Positions 1 through 12,315 of a stretch of DNA of 64,000 bases are shown here, in pieces. The notes under the pieces were generated by a model. It was not told where the DNA came from. It saw only the letters and a program-made list of their open reading frames with translations, and made no database searches. The position numbers were made by a program, and so were the translations under genes. This stretch comes from Eopsaltria australis (Eukaryota > Chordata > Aves > Passeriformes > Petroicidae). Location: contig JAVTVJ010000033.1 of the NCBI GenBank assembly GCA_034509425.1, positions 2,728,001 to 2,792,000 of the forward strand. Direction: 5' to 3'. How positions within the stretch are numbered: the first letter of the stretch is position 1; the number at the start of each line of letters is the position of its first letter.

Positions 1-1571
1 GGGGTGTGTGCTGCACTTATGATCTTCTGCCTCTGCCGCCCCAAAAGGAGGAGGGGATGTGTCTCTTTGTGCCTGTGTCTGGTGTGAGTCCTGAACTTGG
101 ATGCTGGAGCAGCACCTTGTCTGCAGCTGTGTCAGCATCCTGTTTGTGTCCCCTGCTCTATGTGTTTGGAATATGTGCTCAACTTCACTTCAGGCTGAAC
201 CTAAAAATGAGAGAGCAGCATCTGCAACCTTCAGCCTGACCCAAGGTCTCCCAGCACATGGATCCTGTGTTGGCACTGCTGAAGAAGGCAGCTGCAAATT
301 CTGGGTGAATTTTTCATCTTGAATCAGAAAACAGCAGAAAAATATTAAATACTACACCTAGATTTCAACATAAGTTTCTTAGCCGTACACTAAGGTGTTA
401 AAGATTAAACATGGGACTATGCAGTTACAGGTAGCCAATCTGCAGCAAGATGACTTAAATTTTTTACTAAACTTATTAGCCTTCCCTTCTTCCCTTTTCC
501 TTTTTTATTTTCTGCTGATTATACATACAGTTTATTGCCAATACTTAAGATGGCCTTAGAGTCTTGTTATCTTTTCTAGACTTGGAGTAACTTCTGTGCC
601 AGTAGATGCTTTTCTGCCCAGAGCTATTTTCCATGCGGTCATCCTGGGACAAGATTTGAGCTTGCAAGAAAAATAATCCAATGCAAGCATCAACATGAGA
701 AACTAAAAATTTATCTTTGGGCTGAGGAGAGGAAATCAATTTTGGACAATTGTGCATAGCACTCCGTCTCCAAGCAGATGCAGATTTCTTTTTTGCCTGC
801 ACACCGAGGCCATCCATGAGGAGGCTTGGAGTTCTGCAGCATGACTGTGATCTCTTCTACAGGTTCTAGGGCATAATCTGAAATTACTTATTTTCTGGTA
901 TCTTTTGGTACTTTATTTGCCCTGAGGCTGCAGCTATGAATACATGCAGACAACAGTACCTTACCCTCTGAGGAGGTGTCAAGCTCCCTGAAATGAGTTC
1001 CCCACCAGTCATGCATTATCTTAAAAGGAACTGTGCTTTGGAGGCTCAGCAAACCATGCCTGCATCAGTGTAAAGATTTCATAGTGCTTCTGTTGGACTG
1101 CAGCTACTCCACAACGTAGTGCTTGGCTGAGGCCAGAGGGAAGTGGACACAGTTTCCTAGGGGAAAGGAGGATGATTTGCTAAAAGTGAGGGAAGAAAGC
1201 AATATTGAGGCTCCTCTATGTAGCACTATCACAGTAGGACACTGCAGATGGGAACAGGCAGATGTATTTTGCAGACACAGCAAAAGAAAACCAGTGCTTT
1301 TTCTTGTAAGAGAGGGAGGCGAAGAAGTCTGCTGTTGAAAAGTGGTTTTCAGATGGTTTGGACAGAGTTTAGGCATAGACAGAGGCAATATGCTCTGCCA
1401 GTGTGCCCCATGTAATTGAAAGTGATCAGGTGTTCATTTCATTCAATTTGAAATGACGTGTTACCACTCAAAAATAAAAGATTCCAAAGACAACACGTTC
1501 TGAAAATATTTCTGTCTTATTACTTTGACAAATTAGGGCTTTAACTCCCTTTTCTTCTCCTGTCAGAAAAG
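1..1571. other. No gene recognised; unique sequence
   Basis: The first 330 bases are somewhat richer in G and C than the rest, with two overlapping short frames of 73-77 codons that look like chance. The rest is AT-rich unique sequence. I see no CR1 tail, tRNA or exon with convincing splice sites before 1572. Confidence 0.5.
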
Positions 1572-1672
1572 GAACTGAAGGCCTTGATGGACAAAAAATT
1601 GACCATGACACAGCAGCGTGATCTTGTGGTAGATAAGCCCAACAGCTTCCGACTGCATTGGGAAGAGTCTTT
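1572..1672 (+). mobile_element. CR1 LINE fragment (ORF2, 3' part of RT region)
   Basis: About 100 bases resemble the CR1 ORF2 segment just after the reverse-transcriptase core. The run from 1603 (GACCATGACACAGCAGCG) through 1672 (ending GCATTGGGAAGAGTCTTT) parallels the stretch that in CR1 encodes a 'SQQC...A.KAN...GCI.KSV' pattern. It is decayed and cut at both ends, without the 3' tail. It covers a part of ORF2 that is also present in the fragment starting near 2015, so the two are separate insertions, not one interrupted copy. Confidence 0.6.
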
Positions 1673-2014
1673 AGTAAACTGTTGTTTAGTGATTGATTTC
1701 AGAAGATGATGCACAGATTCTTGGGAAGAATTAAGTGATGCCTAATTTTTTTGTCCAGCTATTAGTTTATAAGAGTATACACTGGTCTCTCTATAGTCCA
1801 AGAATTTGTGCTGGACCAAATGTAGGCTAGAGTGGGCTGTGGCTGGAGAGGCTGCTACACAATATTCTGTGAATATTAATAAGGTTTTTCAACACTAAGT
1901 CTCAATTTTCTCATTTGGAAGCTAAGGAAATATGGTCTGTTAGATGGAGTGGAATTTTCATAGACTTGTGAGTTTAAAGGGTATTTATTAACAACATAAG
2001 ATCCAGATGTCAGA

Positions 2015-2535
2015 TAACAACAGGGTATCTTACTGGGACCTGTACTTTTCAGCATCTTCATCCACGCTTGTGGATGAGGACACAACATTCATCCTTGGTG
2101 AGTTTGTGGATCAGACTAAGATAGGGAAAGGTGACTGACACAAGGACTGGTAGAGTTTCTGTTCAGGGTGAGACTGATAAGCTTGAGCCAACAGAGACCT
2201 CACAAATTCCAGTGAGGAAAAGGGCAGAGATCTTCCTTTCAGGTTTAAGAGCCTTACACACTAGTGGAGGCTAGGAAAGGGCTCCCAGACAGCAGCCTGA
2301 AAAGTACTGGGGAGTATGGTGGGTGGCAAGTCAAATGTGAACCAACATCTCACTCATTTCTAAAGGAGTGCACTGTGTAGAGTAGCTAGCAAATGAATCA
2401 CCCCTCTGAAATTAACACTGGTGAGGGTGCAGGTGAAATATTGTGTCCGGTTTTAGATCTCACAGTCTTCAGTTGAAGAGGGATGTGGAGAAACTGTAGA
2501 CAATTCACTGGTGAGTTACCAAGACAGTCAGGAGC
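2015..2535 (+). mobile_element. CR1 LINE fragment (RT core to C-terminal ORF2), decayed
   Basis: From about 2024 (GGGTATCTTACTGGGACC) the sequence follows the CR1 reverse-transcriptase 'G.(L)LGP.LF.IFI' block. It then passes the degenerate F-A-D-D active-site region (TGAGTTTGTGGATCAGAC, near 2098-2115). Next comes the block around 2307-2350 equivalent to 'VD.KLN.SQQ', and finally 2416-2535, equivalent to 'LVRP.LEYC.QF' and '..LE.VQR.ATK'. Frameshifts and stops throughout mean no protein can be made. The 3' tail is missing. Orientation is plus; similarity fades after about 2535. Confidence 0.65.
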
Positions 2536-4913
2536 CTTACATACCATATATTGTGAACACTACTCTAAATCGTGTCCCTGTAGAAAATTTGGATTCCCTG
2601 TGTTGTGGAAGTCCTAACAACAGACTTACTGCCTGCTTGCATTCTCCTGGCAAAAGAAAGAGAATTAGCTTGAACAGGATCCTTGCAGATGGGTTTTTCA
2701 TGGTCTGCTGAGGGCAGTGACATAAGCAAGCAACTTTGTTGTGCTCACAAATAAAAAGTGGAGCCTGGGAGAAGGTACAGCTGTTCTTTCTTTCTCTTGA
2801 AGAGGTTAGCAGGTAAATTCTGAATGGAATGCAGACCTGTTGGACTGCTTTGGAAAGTGCAAAGTTACTAGAAAGAGTTACTTCTTGTAGAATTCTACTG
2901 CAGTACAGTTTGGATGGCAAGAAGCCCCCAAAAAAGACAATTCCCTCCCTAGTAGAGAGGCAACCTGGACATATAAGCTGTTCAGTGTGTTCAGATACCA
3001 AGAGAAAGAAGAAACAAAAATTAAAATAAAAAGAAAAAAGAAGAAAAAAAAAAAAAGAAAAAACAGAAAAAAGCTCCCACAAAACCAAACCTCTTCTGTC
3101 TGGAAAAAAGCCAGAACTAAACCAAACCATAAAACAAGTCAGTCTATTTAATTCCATAAACACTTCAAAGGTAAACAAAAAAATGCTTTGAGGTAATCAC
3201 AGTAAAATTTAAACATTTAACTAATCTTATCCTGGATATTGGAGGACACGAGATAAGCTTTTAATTTATCATCACAATATGTAAACTAGAAATTCATAGG
3301 AGGCTGCTTAAGTACACAGTCTTAGTTCATTCAAATGTATTCTGTAAATCCAACTGGCTGGGTACAAATGGAGGTAATATCAAGACACTGTGTTGCAAAA
3401 GCTTTGTGTTTCTTTTTACAAGAAAAATGAGGATGAGAATAGAGAGAGAGATAGTACATGCAGAGATGAAAAACATAGACAGAAAGGTGAGTTTATTTTG
3501 AAGCTGGGTCATCAGTTGCAATGGGTGGCACATAGGATTGAGTATTCCACCATGCATTGCTTTCTAAATTTTAGCAGCCCACCAGGAACGAGGCTCTTCT
3601 CAGAACCACGCAATAAAAACACTTGCTTGGGATGCATTGTACATAAGCTGGCATTGACCATGCCAAATGAGCTACAAGAGCACTTAATCAACTTGCAAAT
3701 TCTGAAGTAAATGTACTAGATGCAGCACAGTAGAGAATGGAGATCACATTAGTGGCACTACTAAGTAATATCCACTAAACAGGTAGAGTCAATTGAACAC
3801 TCTTATCTTTCTGGATCCTCTCATACTGCTGTGTGTGATATAATACTATTGTATTTAGGACAGATGACAGAGATCCAAAAAAATAACCATCAAAGCCATT
3901 CAAACCTTCCCTAAAGTGAGAAAAAACCTACGCTTAGCCATTTGAACCCTTTTCTTTGTATTCCATCAAGGTCAATTCTCTGTCTACTTATATTTAGCAT
4001 CCACACTACCCTTTCCAAGCTAGGGTAGTGGTAACTGTTGTACATGTTGTGCCTTCCTTGAGGGAGAAGCAGCAAAAGTCAGACTGTGAAGGCGCATGAT
4101 AGATTTATGCATTCAGCCCCACTACTTCAGCTGATTTCCCTTTTTTCTGTCAAAGACAAAGTAGTCATGGAACCTGGAAAGATCTTCAACAGCTTTGATC
4201 CATAGTCAATTACCTGATTAACCAGTGCCTGTAACTAGCATCTAGATTCACAAGTACTAGACAACTTCTTTCTACCCTGCATTACATTGATTTATTACAC
4301 TGCAGACAGGCAATTGGCAGTTCAAAGATACAAACCGGGTTTTCAGAACTCGTCTGAGCAACACAAAAGTTCTATTTTTAGGACAAAGAGAAAACTTCAG
4401 TTTCTACCTCTGGTGCAGCATTGTTATGTGGAAGGTGCACATTCTCAACCAGTCTACTTTTCTAACAGAAAAACAAAGCAAGAGTCCCCACTGACATGAC
4501 AGTATCTGTGAGTAATGCTTCCTGTCATGTCTGGCTGGCTAGAGGACTCTGTCCTATCATAGCTAGTCTCAGTTATTCATTGTTTGTCACCTTTCAAGTT
4601 ACATAACTATATAGCATAAATTGCCATGAAACTCAGCATTTAGGAAGGACTAGAGTACACCTCCTTAATAACAATGGCTATCAGAAAAGTCTTCGTATCA
4701 TCTCCTCTCTCTTAAGCATCAGACTAAATCTCCTTCCTTAATAGGATGCTTATTAGAAACTCAAAGCAGCACACAGAAGTAACTAAAGGACTAAGAAATG
4801 CTCTGTTCAAAAGACTCATTGTAGTTGTGATTTTCTAATACAAAGCAGTTTTCCTTGTCTGTCCAGAGGCTGCACTCAGGATCTAACTCAGGATGGCAAG
4901 ACGCATTTTTACA
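2536..4913. other. No gene recognised; AT-rich unique sequence
   Basis: This stretch holds the A/G-rich tract at 3000-3074 and otherwise unique sequence. A 213-codon minus-strand frame at 2537-3178 owes its length to that tract and is not credited. No tRNA, CR1 tail or exon was recognised. Confidence 0.5.
3000..3074 (+). repeat. A-rich polypurine tract
   Basis: About 75 bases are made almost only of A and G with occasional C or T, including an uninterrupted run of 13 A. On the minus strand it reads as poly-Phe/Leu. This is low-complexity sequence of slippage type, with no other sign of a retroposed tail. Confidence 0.85.
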
Positions 4914-4986
4914 TCTAAACAAGATCAGTTGGGAGAATGTTAGACTGAAGATCAAAAGACTCCTGTTTCATTCCTGGGATTTGGCG
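4914..4986 (+). pseudogene. tRNA-Phe(GAA)-like relic
   Basis: The 73 bases align end to end with a vertebrate nuclear tRNA-Phe. The D-arm/A-box region reads GATCAGTTGGGAGAATGTTA (4923-4942), against the canonical AGCTCAGTTGGGAGAGCGTTA pattern. The anticodon stem-loop GACTGAAGATC (4943-4953) is intact with anticodon GAA. The T arm (4964-4980) is recognisable but damaged, with the B box reading TTTCATTCC. The acceptor 5' strand (4914-4920) no longer pairs well with the 3' strand (about 4979-4985). It is therefore not a working tRNA. It is either an isolated tRNA retropseudogene or the head of a tRNA-derived SINE, because a CR1 tail follows within 30 bases. Confidence 0.75.
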
Positions 4987-5141
4987 GAAATGTTAGACAT
5001 CTCATCTGTCTAGGTGGTCAAGGCCAGATTAGATGGGGCTTTGAGAAACCTGGTCTAGTGGAAGGTGTCCCTGCCCATGTAACAGGGCTTGGAACTGGAT
5101 GATTTTTAGGGTTCCTTCCATTCCAAGCCATTTTATGATGG
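4914..5141 (+). mobile_element. tRNA-Phe head plus CR1 tail: SINE-like chimera
   Basis: The tRNA-Phe-like segment (4914-4986) is followed by a 27-base linker and then, from about 5014, by a CR1 3' tail in the same orientation. Recognisable tail blocks are TCAAGGCCAGATTAGATGGG (5019-5038), AACCTGGTCTAGTGGAAGGT (5047-5066), GTCCCTGCCCATG (5067-5079), TTGGAACTGGATGAT (5090-5104) and CCTTCCATTCCAAGCCATTT (5114-5133). This layout, a pol III tRNA promoter plus a LINE 3' end, is that of SINEs mobilised by CR1; passerine TguSINE1 is, as I recall, a tRNA-CR1 chimera, but with a different tRNA. With a single copy seen, a chance CR1 insertion next to a tRNA pseudogene, or template switching, cannot be excluded. 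Confidence 0.5.
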
Positions 5142-7294
5142 TGAAGAGGGCCAATGTTGCACAACTGTTACTTTAAGCACCTTTCTAGCTTCACTGTCTA
5201 TAATAAGCAATTAGCATGGTATGGTTTACAAGATTCAAGAGTTCTAAAACAAGTGTTTCACTGCATACAATTCTTCAGTACAAGAAGAGTATAAGAGAAC
5301 AAATAAATTGGAGTTATTTATCATCTCACAAACACATTTCTCAAAAACTATGATGATGAGCACTCTTCAGCAGTCTATACTGAAGGGGTATTTAATAGAA
5401 TTTACTGTGACATGTAACCCTTGCTATAGGATCATAATCTCTCTATAATTCCAATATGACTTTAGTCAAGGACAAAAAGTTGAGATTGGTTTTGTTTGGT
5501 TGGTTGGTTTTTTTTCCTGGAAAAAGGTTGAAGAACAAACTTTAAGATTGCTGTGTAAATCAATAAGTTCATAATCTAACAAGTAAGTAAAATGCATTTA
5601 GATCAGTTTTGAATTAATTCTGTTGGAAAATTCACTGCAATAATGAAAACTGAAAGCATTAAAGTATTTCTAACTCTTTAAAGGGCATTGTTGTTCCATA
5701 GCAGAAGGTATTTGATTTGACAGAAATGACTAATAAAGCCATTAACACGAGTTGATTTTTGCATCACTAGAAGGGTTTTACAGGATTTCTTCAGAAAGTA
5801 ATGCTTACATTTCCTTACAATCAATCAATCTTGTTAAAATAATCACAAATTGAAGAGCTAGCAATCTCTGAAAATAAAAAATACATCTCAGTGCTACAAA
5901 AGAATTACATAGAGTGCTTTACTAGAAAGGGTAGGAGTAAAAGAGCTTGCTTGGCTGTATTCCTGTTTACCAACCTACATATGTCATTATAGATGACACT
6001 GATTTATTATGTATTAGCTGCAGTGGAGTTCACTGTTTAAATCTAAAACTAAAACAAAACCCAGAAAATCAATGCATACAGAATATTAGATGTAGTGTCA
6101 TTTTTGGCGAATCTTCAGAAATCTGAATTTTTCTCATTACATTTCACTAATTAGGGGCATTTTTGTTTGGTAGTTTTGTTTTGTTTTTCTTTCCTTCCCA
6201 CCCCCTCCCACCATCCATCTCAAATCCAGAAGTATATGCTGATTGTGTGTCAGGATGAATTTTAGATAATTTGTAGGTCCTTGAAAAATGTGATGACTAG
6301 TATTTTTACATCAATTTTATAACAAGAGTTCTTTTCAAGAAAAAAAGAGAGAATGAAAGGAGAGAAAAGTCTAGGAGTGTGTTATTAAAGCTTTTGATGG
6401 AGCAAAGTCACTGCAACGAAGAAACCAGTGTAAATGTCTGTAGAGCAGGATGAATTTATACCTTCAGCAGCACTGATAGTCTGAGATAAAAATGAAGATA
6501 AATGTTTTAGCTGAAATGTTGTTTTTGAAGACCTTGCAGATGCTTGTTACAACATACTGTTAAAACTACTTGATATTTGGGCCAATTGTTTTGCATCAGA
6601 GGTCCTCGTCACAGATATCACTGATTATATCCTGTCATACAACTGTATCATGTTGAAGAAAGGTGCAGTGTATAGTCCAGTTCTCATTATCTGAAAGCTA
6701 ACAAGATTACCACACAGAGGAAATGTGCCTAACACCTTTGAAGACAGCCTCAGGCCAGCCTGCACTGATGTAGAAGAAGAATAAATCCTGTTTTTCAACT
6801 TCTCCACTTTTGCCAGCTGCCTAGACTAAATTGTCTTTAGGCACAGCAAAAATAAAATTGCTGTGTGGAAAGGCTGAATAGTGGAGCAATCTAAGAGCTC
6901 TGTTTGTGTTGATGGTGGCTTTCTTATAACTGAAATCCTGTAAGGTCAGGCTGGTCATGAGTGAAGTAGCAGAAGCAGCAAGTCCCATTTTCCTGAATAC
7001 ACTGATACATTCATTCATCTCTGTCCTGCCCTCTACATCTCCATTTTTGATGGCAGGAGAGAACTGAACTGTTCTTTCTGAAGTACCAAAACTGCTTCTT
7101 GTGTTTTCTATGGCACTTCAGTTGGGGTCTGTGCCCAAGGAAAAGAGACATTAATAAGTTTGGCTTCATTCCCCTAAATGTAGGTACACATGCATCTGGG
7201 TAACTCTTGTATAAGACAATTCTTAAAAGCAGTGAAATCCATAAGAAGAGTTACCTTATACCCTCCTCTTCCTTCTGACCTCTTATGGATGCAT
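5142..7294. other. No gene recognised; AT-rich unique sequence
   Basis: Unique AT-rich sequence with small T/G-rich patches (5486-5515, built of GGTT units, and about 6168-6195) and a pyrimidine-rich patch at 6190-6222. No exon, RNA gene or LINE piece was recognised. Confidence 0.5.
5486..5515 (+). repeat. T/G-rich low-complexity tract
   Basis: A short tract of T with GG pairs (tandem TTGG units, then eight T). It is a simple repeat with no coding meaning. Confidence 0.7.
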
Positions 7295-7685
7295 GGTGAG
7301 GCTGTGAAATCTCTGCTCCTCTCCTCTGGAAAAGGGTGAGAGAGTGAGAGCTCTTCAGTGTGAAGAAAAGACTTCAGGGAGTCCTTACTGGGACCTTTCA
7401 ATACTTGCAAGAAAGATAGGGTATGTGTGATAGGACAAGAGGTAGAAACTAAAAGAGGGAAAATTCAGGCTAGATATAAGGAAGAAATGTTTTATGGTAA
7501 AGGTGAACAAACACTGGAATGGGTTGCCCAGAAAGCTGGTAGATGCCTCATCCCTGGCAACATTCAGGGTCATGTTGCATGGGGCTCTGAGCCGTCTGAT
7601 ACAGTGGAAGGTGTCCCTGTACACTGTAGAGGGGTTGAAGTAGACAACCTTTAAGGGTCCCTTGCAACCCAAACTGTTCTACAGC
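7295..7685 (+). mobile_element. CR1 LINE, 3' end with ORF2 C-terminus
   Basis: 5'-truncated CR1. 7300-7380 matches the ORF2 region encoding the 'ERLRELGLFSLEKRRL' type segment: CTCCTCTCCTCTGGAAAAGG, then GAGAGAGTGAGAGCTCTTCA. 7385-7500 continues with GATAGGACAAGAGG (7429-7442) and GATATAAGGAAGAAATGTTT (7473-7492). 7518-7680 contains ACTGGAATGGGTTGCCCAGA, TGGGGCTCTGAGC, AGTGGAAGGTGTCCCTG and the tail CTTTAAGGGTCCCTTGCAACCC. It ends imperfectly at GTTCTACAGC, without a clean 8-bp repeat. Stops and indels make it dead. Minus-strand frames over it are shadows. Confidence 0.85.
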
Positions 7686-8959
7686 TTGTTGTCAACCTTG
7701 TTCCTTCACAGAGCCCATCTTGTGTAAAGGATACTTGTGTCTGATAAACAAAACTCTTGTGCGTTTCCATCTTCACACTGTCATCACTGCAGTGTACATT
7801 AGCAGATTCTTGTTTTTATTGTGTTTTCTTGTGTTTCTCTTCCCATTATTTGCTATGGTAACTTCTGCCTTACAAATTATATAATGTTCATTCAGTGCTT
7901 TGGAATACTTTGTGCCAGAAATGCTATACTTTTCTGGTTATTCATTTATTATTAATATGCTATACTTAATTTTTATTAATTGACATAATATAGGAAATCT
8001 GTTTTGATTAAACACTTAATTGAGCACCATGCAATTCTTTGGCACCAGCTGACTGTATCACTATTGGTTGGCATTTACACTAATCTTATCTCAATTAAAC
8101 AGTAATCATTACTATTAGATTAAATTGGTATCTTGTGAGAAGTCCATTATCCCTCCCTGTCTGAGTGCATTCACATTAACTGGAATATATTTTACTATGA
8201 AAAATAATCAGGGAGAATTCTGACTTATTTTTACCATTAGAAAAAGCAAAACATTTTTGCTTGACCAGGTGAAAATGAAGCAATGATCAAGAAGAATAAT
8301 GCATAAAGGGCTTCCAGAAAATCAGTGCTGTCACTCAAGAGTTGCAGGAAACACTTCCTTTACTCTCAAGGAACAAGTATACAGAAAGGTAAAGGCTCTC
8401 CTAGACTATGGACAGAAGCTATTGCTGGACAGACTGAGGCTGCTGCTGTTGCTATCCTCACAGCTATCCTGGGTAGCCCTTTGCACAGGAAAGAGCAACC
8501 CCAGGAAGAAAAAAATGCTTGCTTCGTAGTCTCCATGCAGGGATATTGCAGGTTTTCACTCCAACATACCAGTTATCTCTGCTGTAAAAGCTGCCAGCCC
8601 AAAGCCTACAGCAAGTGCCTTGCCCTCTTTGCTCAGGACATGCTGGACCTTCTTAACTGAGCCCTGGTGTCTGTAATCTCTGTGTGTCAGAATGATTGAT
8701 ATGATATGATATGATATGATATGCACTACTGAGATTTTTTAATGGAATGCACTTCACAAGTCCTTTTCCACGTAGGGAAGTCTTCTCACTCAGGAGGTAC
8801 TAGTGGGATAATTCTTCCTTCTGCTCTCTTTGTGGCCCACTGTGTCCTGAGTTCCTTTCTGCTTGTGGCCAAGGCTGTGGTATGAGTTTGGGAGCCTCCT
8901 TGCCCATAGTGTGCTTCAGTTTGGCAATTTAGGTTCTCTGCTGAAAGTAGAAAACAGGA
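7686..8959. other. No gene recognised; AT-rich block and a pentanucleotide repeat
   Basis: 7920-8210 is very AT-rich, dense in TAAT/ATTA cores, with one E-box (CAGCTG, near 8047); it resembles the composition of conserved non-coding elements. 8697-8723 is a microsatellite. Two overlapping plus frames at 8299-8660 (76 and 111 codons) have no recognisable motif and are treated as chance. Confidence 0.45.
8697..8723 (+). repeat. (ATGAT)n microsatellite
   Basis: Five perfect or near-perfect tandem copies of the pentamer ATGAT. Confidence 0.95.
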
Positions 8960-9022
8960 TTTGTGCTTGGGGTTGAAACTAGATTATCTTTAAGGTCTCT
9001 TCCTTATAATTCTATGATTCCT
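8960..9022 (+). mobile_element. CR1 LINE 3' tail fragment
   Basis: A very short 5'-truncated CR1. TTGGGGTTGAAACTAGATTA (8968-8987), CTTTAAGGTCTCTTCC (8989-9004) and the terminal ATTCTATGATTCC (9010-9022) match the last ~60 bases of CR1. The terminal 8-bp repeat shows that the 3' end is intact. Confidence 0.85.
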
Positions 9023-12000
9023 TAAAGGCAGCAGAAAAGACAGCTTGTATTCCTTACATGTGAGAGCACATAGTCACAAGGATCTGGTACCTCAACCCGA
9101 TGACGTGGGCAGGCCTGGAAAAGGCAAAGTGAAAAAAAATGTTCTGTGGAAGAATTGACAGTGCTTTCTCAGCCCTGGTCAAATAGAGGTCACACAAGCT
9201 CTTTGGCTGCAGTAACCAAGAGCTAAGATTTCAGGCCAGGCTTTCTCCTCAGTGATTCATTTAGGGAAGCTCTCAGAGTCCCAGAGTTCCCTGAGTTCGG
9301 GTCAGCCTTCTCACACTGTCCTGGTATTTTTTGGCCTCTGGTCAGACCTTAACTCTTTCCAGATACTGCAGAGCCTAGTATCCCACACGTGCCTCAAGAG
9401 GACAATGTCTCAAAAGTCACCTAAGGAATTTTACATAAAGAAATCCTCTTTTAAATTTAACCTTCCATCCTAAGGGTTCATGGAAACAAACAACCACAAA
9501 CCCAATATAAAACAATAAGATTCATACTGTATTTGATCAGGTAGGTTCTAGTAATATACGTGTCACAGAGAATGGCTAGTTTGCTCACTGATTTTAATTT
9601 AAAATGAAAAGAACATAATTGTTATAATGAAGTAAGAATTTTTCTCTTGCCTTTTCCTTTTTGTATTTTCCTTTCCCTTTTGTGTTTACTATTTATGTTT
9701 TATGTACTGAAGAATAACATGAAATTGGGATACTAAAGCTAATCCTAGGGTTCAACAAAGTGTTTTATGTAACAGCTTTGGGATAGCTTCAGGGAATATG
9801 AATTACAATTTGTGATGCAGGGTAGGAGGAAATTTTAAGTGACTAAAATTTAGATAATCGGTGCTGGCAAATGTAACTAAATTACTTGTCCGCTAATTCT
9901 GAAAGATAGAATCTTATATTATTATCATTATCAACAATATTCAGGTATGACTTATAGCTTTTAGATTTCAAAATTATGGAACTACTGTAAATACATATCT
10001 TATTTGCTAATGTTGTTAAAGCATAGAGGACAATCATTAAAATCCATAGAGAGCAGTGGATATTGTCTAACTAGTCTTCAGGAAGGGCTTTGACATTGAT
10101 GAGACCCTCACAGACAGGCTATGTGTAGGTTCATAGCCTGTCCTTCATGTTTTCCTCGGGAAGTACAATTTGAGTACATACCATGTTAGTTGTGTTTTTG
10201 CATGAAAGGGTGAATGGAACACAAATATGTACAGTGTGTTCTCAGCTATCTACAGAGCTAACTGTTACAGACATCTTAGGTCTTTTTTCTTCAGACTGTG
10301 CAAGCTGAGGACACCTTGAGAGAGGATTAGTGTAAGTTACCACTGCAATGGCTGAGGATGGATCTCAAGTAAAATTTTTAGTTTTCTATATTAGAAACTA
10401 GTAATGGTTGTTTAAGTTACTACTTCCAGAACAAAACATAGTTGAACTGTGACTGAAGGCTGAAAAGCTATGCTTTTCAAAACTGAAAAGGGAAGGCAAA
10501 GTTTTCAGGTCTAGTTTGGTGCCCAGGAGAAGAATTGGTGTTGAGGAAGTAAGGTGCTATTTTTAATCATCTGAAGATCCTTAGTTCCCTTCCTTATGTT
10601 GATCACCCTCATACATGAATAGAACTCCTAGATGGGTCAGATTAAATAAGTCTTATGGGTATATAAAAAAACCCCTGTCTAGGTTGCCTGTTCTCTGCTT
10701 CCTGAAATACTGTAATTTTACTGTGATGCTAAAGTCTAATTGTAGCATTTTGTGTTGAAGTCATGGGTGGACAGTTACTCTCTAAAGCTCTATTGCTAAC
10801 TTTCTACAGTTACCAGAATAAGAAAGATGTAATAACTGTTCCATTAATTCTTTTCTGGAAGTCCCTGGGACTAAATGCCAATTTTCTTACATTTCTACAT
10901 GGCTGTACTCGATTCCACTTCTGCTGCATATGAAATCTGGATTGAAAAAAATACATGTAAACGTTTTTGTTTCAATGACTGCTGGAGTCTTTTTTATTAC
11001 TATTTCCAGGGAAATGAAACCTCTAGGGCAAATGCACAAACCCACATATTAATTGCCAACAAGCAGATAAAAATATGAAAGCTAAAATTGGAGAGATAGA
11101 AGGTCCTGTAAACAGTGTTGGTTTGAACAGAGGCTGAAGTGGTAGAAGCTTTAATTCTGCCTCTTATGTTTTTCTCCTCCCTCTGTAGCAAAGAAGGCAT
11201 GTAAGATGCCTAGTCTCTTCCTCTAAGGTTGTCTCCAAAAATGACCTCATTGTAGTTAAATGCTTTTCTTTTACATTTAGGTTTATTTGTATAGAAATGG
11301 AAGAGAGGAACACTGTGTTTTAAAATAAGCAGAGGAAAACACTACTGTGAAACTTGATAAACCTGTTAAAAAAACCCAAAAAATTTGCTTTCTTCTAAGA
11401 CTAAACAAAGGACTTTCCTAGAAAAAACAAATAACTTTATTATCAAAACTATATGCCTTCTATGCTTCATTATAGAGTCTATATATAAAATTAATTTAGT
11501 TTTAAAATTTTAATCAAGTGGTATTCCAAATTTTGGAGAAAACTAATCTTGGGCTGGTAGTCCTCAGGAAAACAGCAATGCTTGATATCTTATGACTTAA
11601 AACAAATAAAACATGTTAACAGTGTGGTTTTAAACTGAAATAAGAAGACAGAAAAAAAATTCATACTTTTATCTTCTGTTCAAAGATGCAGAACAAAGAG
11701 CAGTGGGATTTTCAGATCTATGCAATTGTCTAAAGGAATGAAAACTGTTAATCCTTTGCAGTTATTTTTCTGCATCTCTGGTCTCCTAAAGATCTCCCCA
11801 TACACTCAGTTTAAGGAAGGTGAGCTTGAGGACACAAGAAGCATGCCTAAGGTTACAGTAAGTTGATGATGCATCACAGTCACAGCACGTTGCCTTCTTA
11901 AATGGGTCTATTTCTCAGCTACAACTGGATAAATAGGAAAAATTATTTTCTTCTTGTCAGTATCTCATTGCAAGGTCAAAGGAAGAAAAATAAAACCAGC

Positions 12001-12288
12001 ATGTCTGTAACTGAGGTAGCATATTGAAGTATATTGAAGCACAACATGCACAAACACTCAGACCTGAAATATATTGCAGACATTTATTTATGTGAAAGAT
12101 AATGCATTTGTTTCTTCACAGGGGAATAATATTTGCTTTGCATTTGGTGAAGGTTAACCCTTCTGTTCAATAATTGGTTTTATATTTTTCATAATGCTTC
12201 ATTTATTTCTTAGTCAATACAATAAAGCAGTCTGTATTATTGCCATATGTTCATTCACTGTCTTTCTATCCATATAAATCCTACATAA
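9023..12288. other. No gene recognised; AT-rich unique sequence
   Basis: Unique AT-rich sequence. No repeat of a known class and no frame above 90 codons was credited. If the candidate exon near 12.3 kb is real, an intron of its gene would cover the right part of this stretch; I could not identify an upstream exon. Confidence 0.4.
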
Positions 12289-12315
12289 AACCCTGTCTCT
12301 GATCAAGTTGTGCAG

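Noticed and set aside
2537..3178. 213-codon minus-strand frame, the longest in the window
   Set aside because: About a third is poly-Phe/Leu/Ser derived from the purine tract at 3000-3074; the rest has no motif, and its left part lies next to decayed CR1 sequence.
7385..7672. 95-codon minus-strand frame
   Set aside because: It is the antisense shadow of the plus-strand CR1 at 7295-7685.
8299..8660. Overlapping frames of 76 and 111 codons
   Set aside because: Neither has a motif, and two overlapping frames open in different phases suggest chance.
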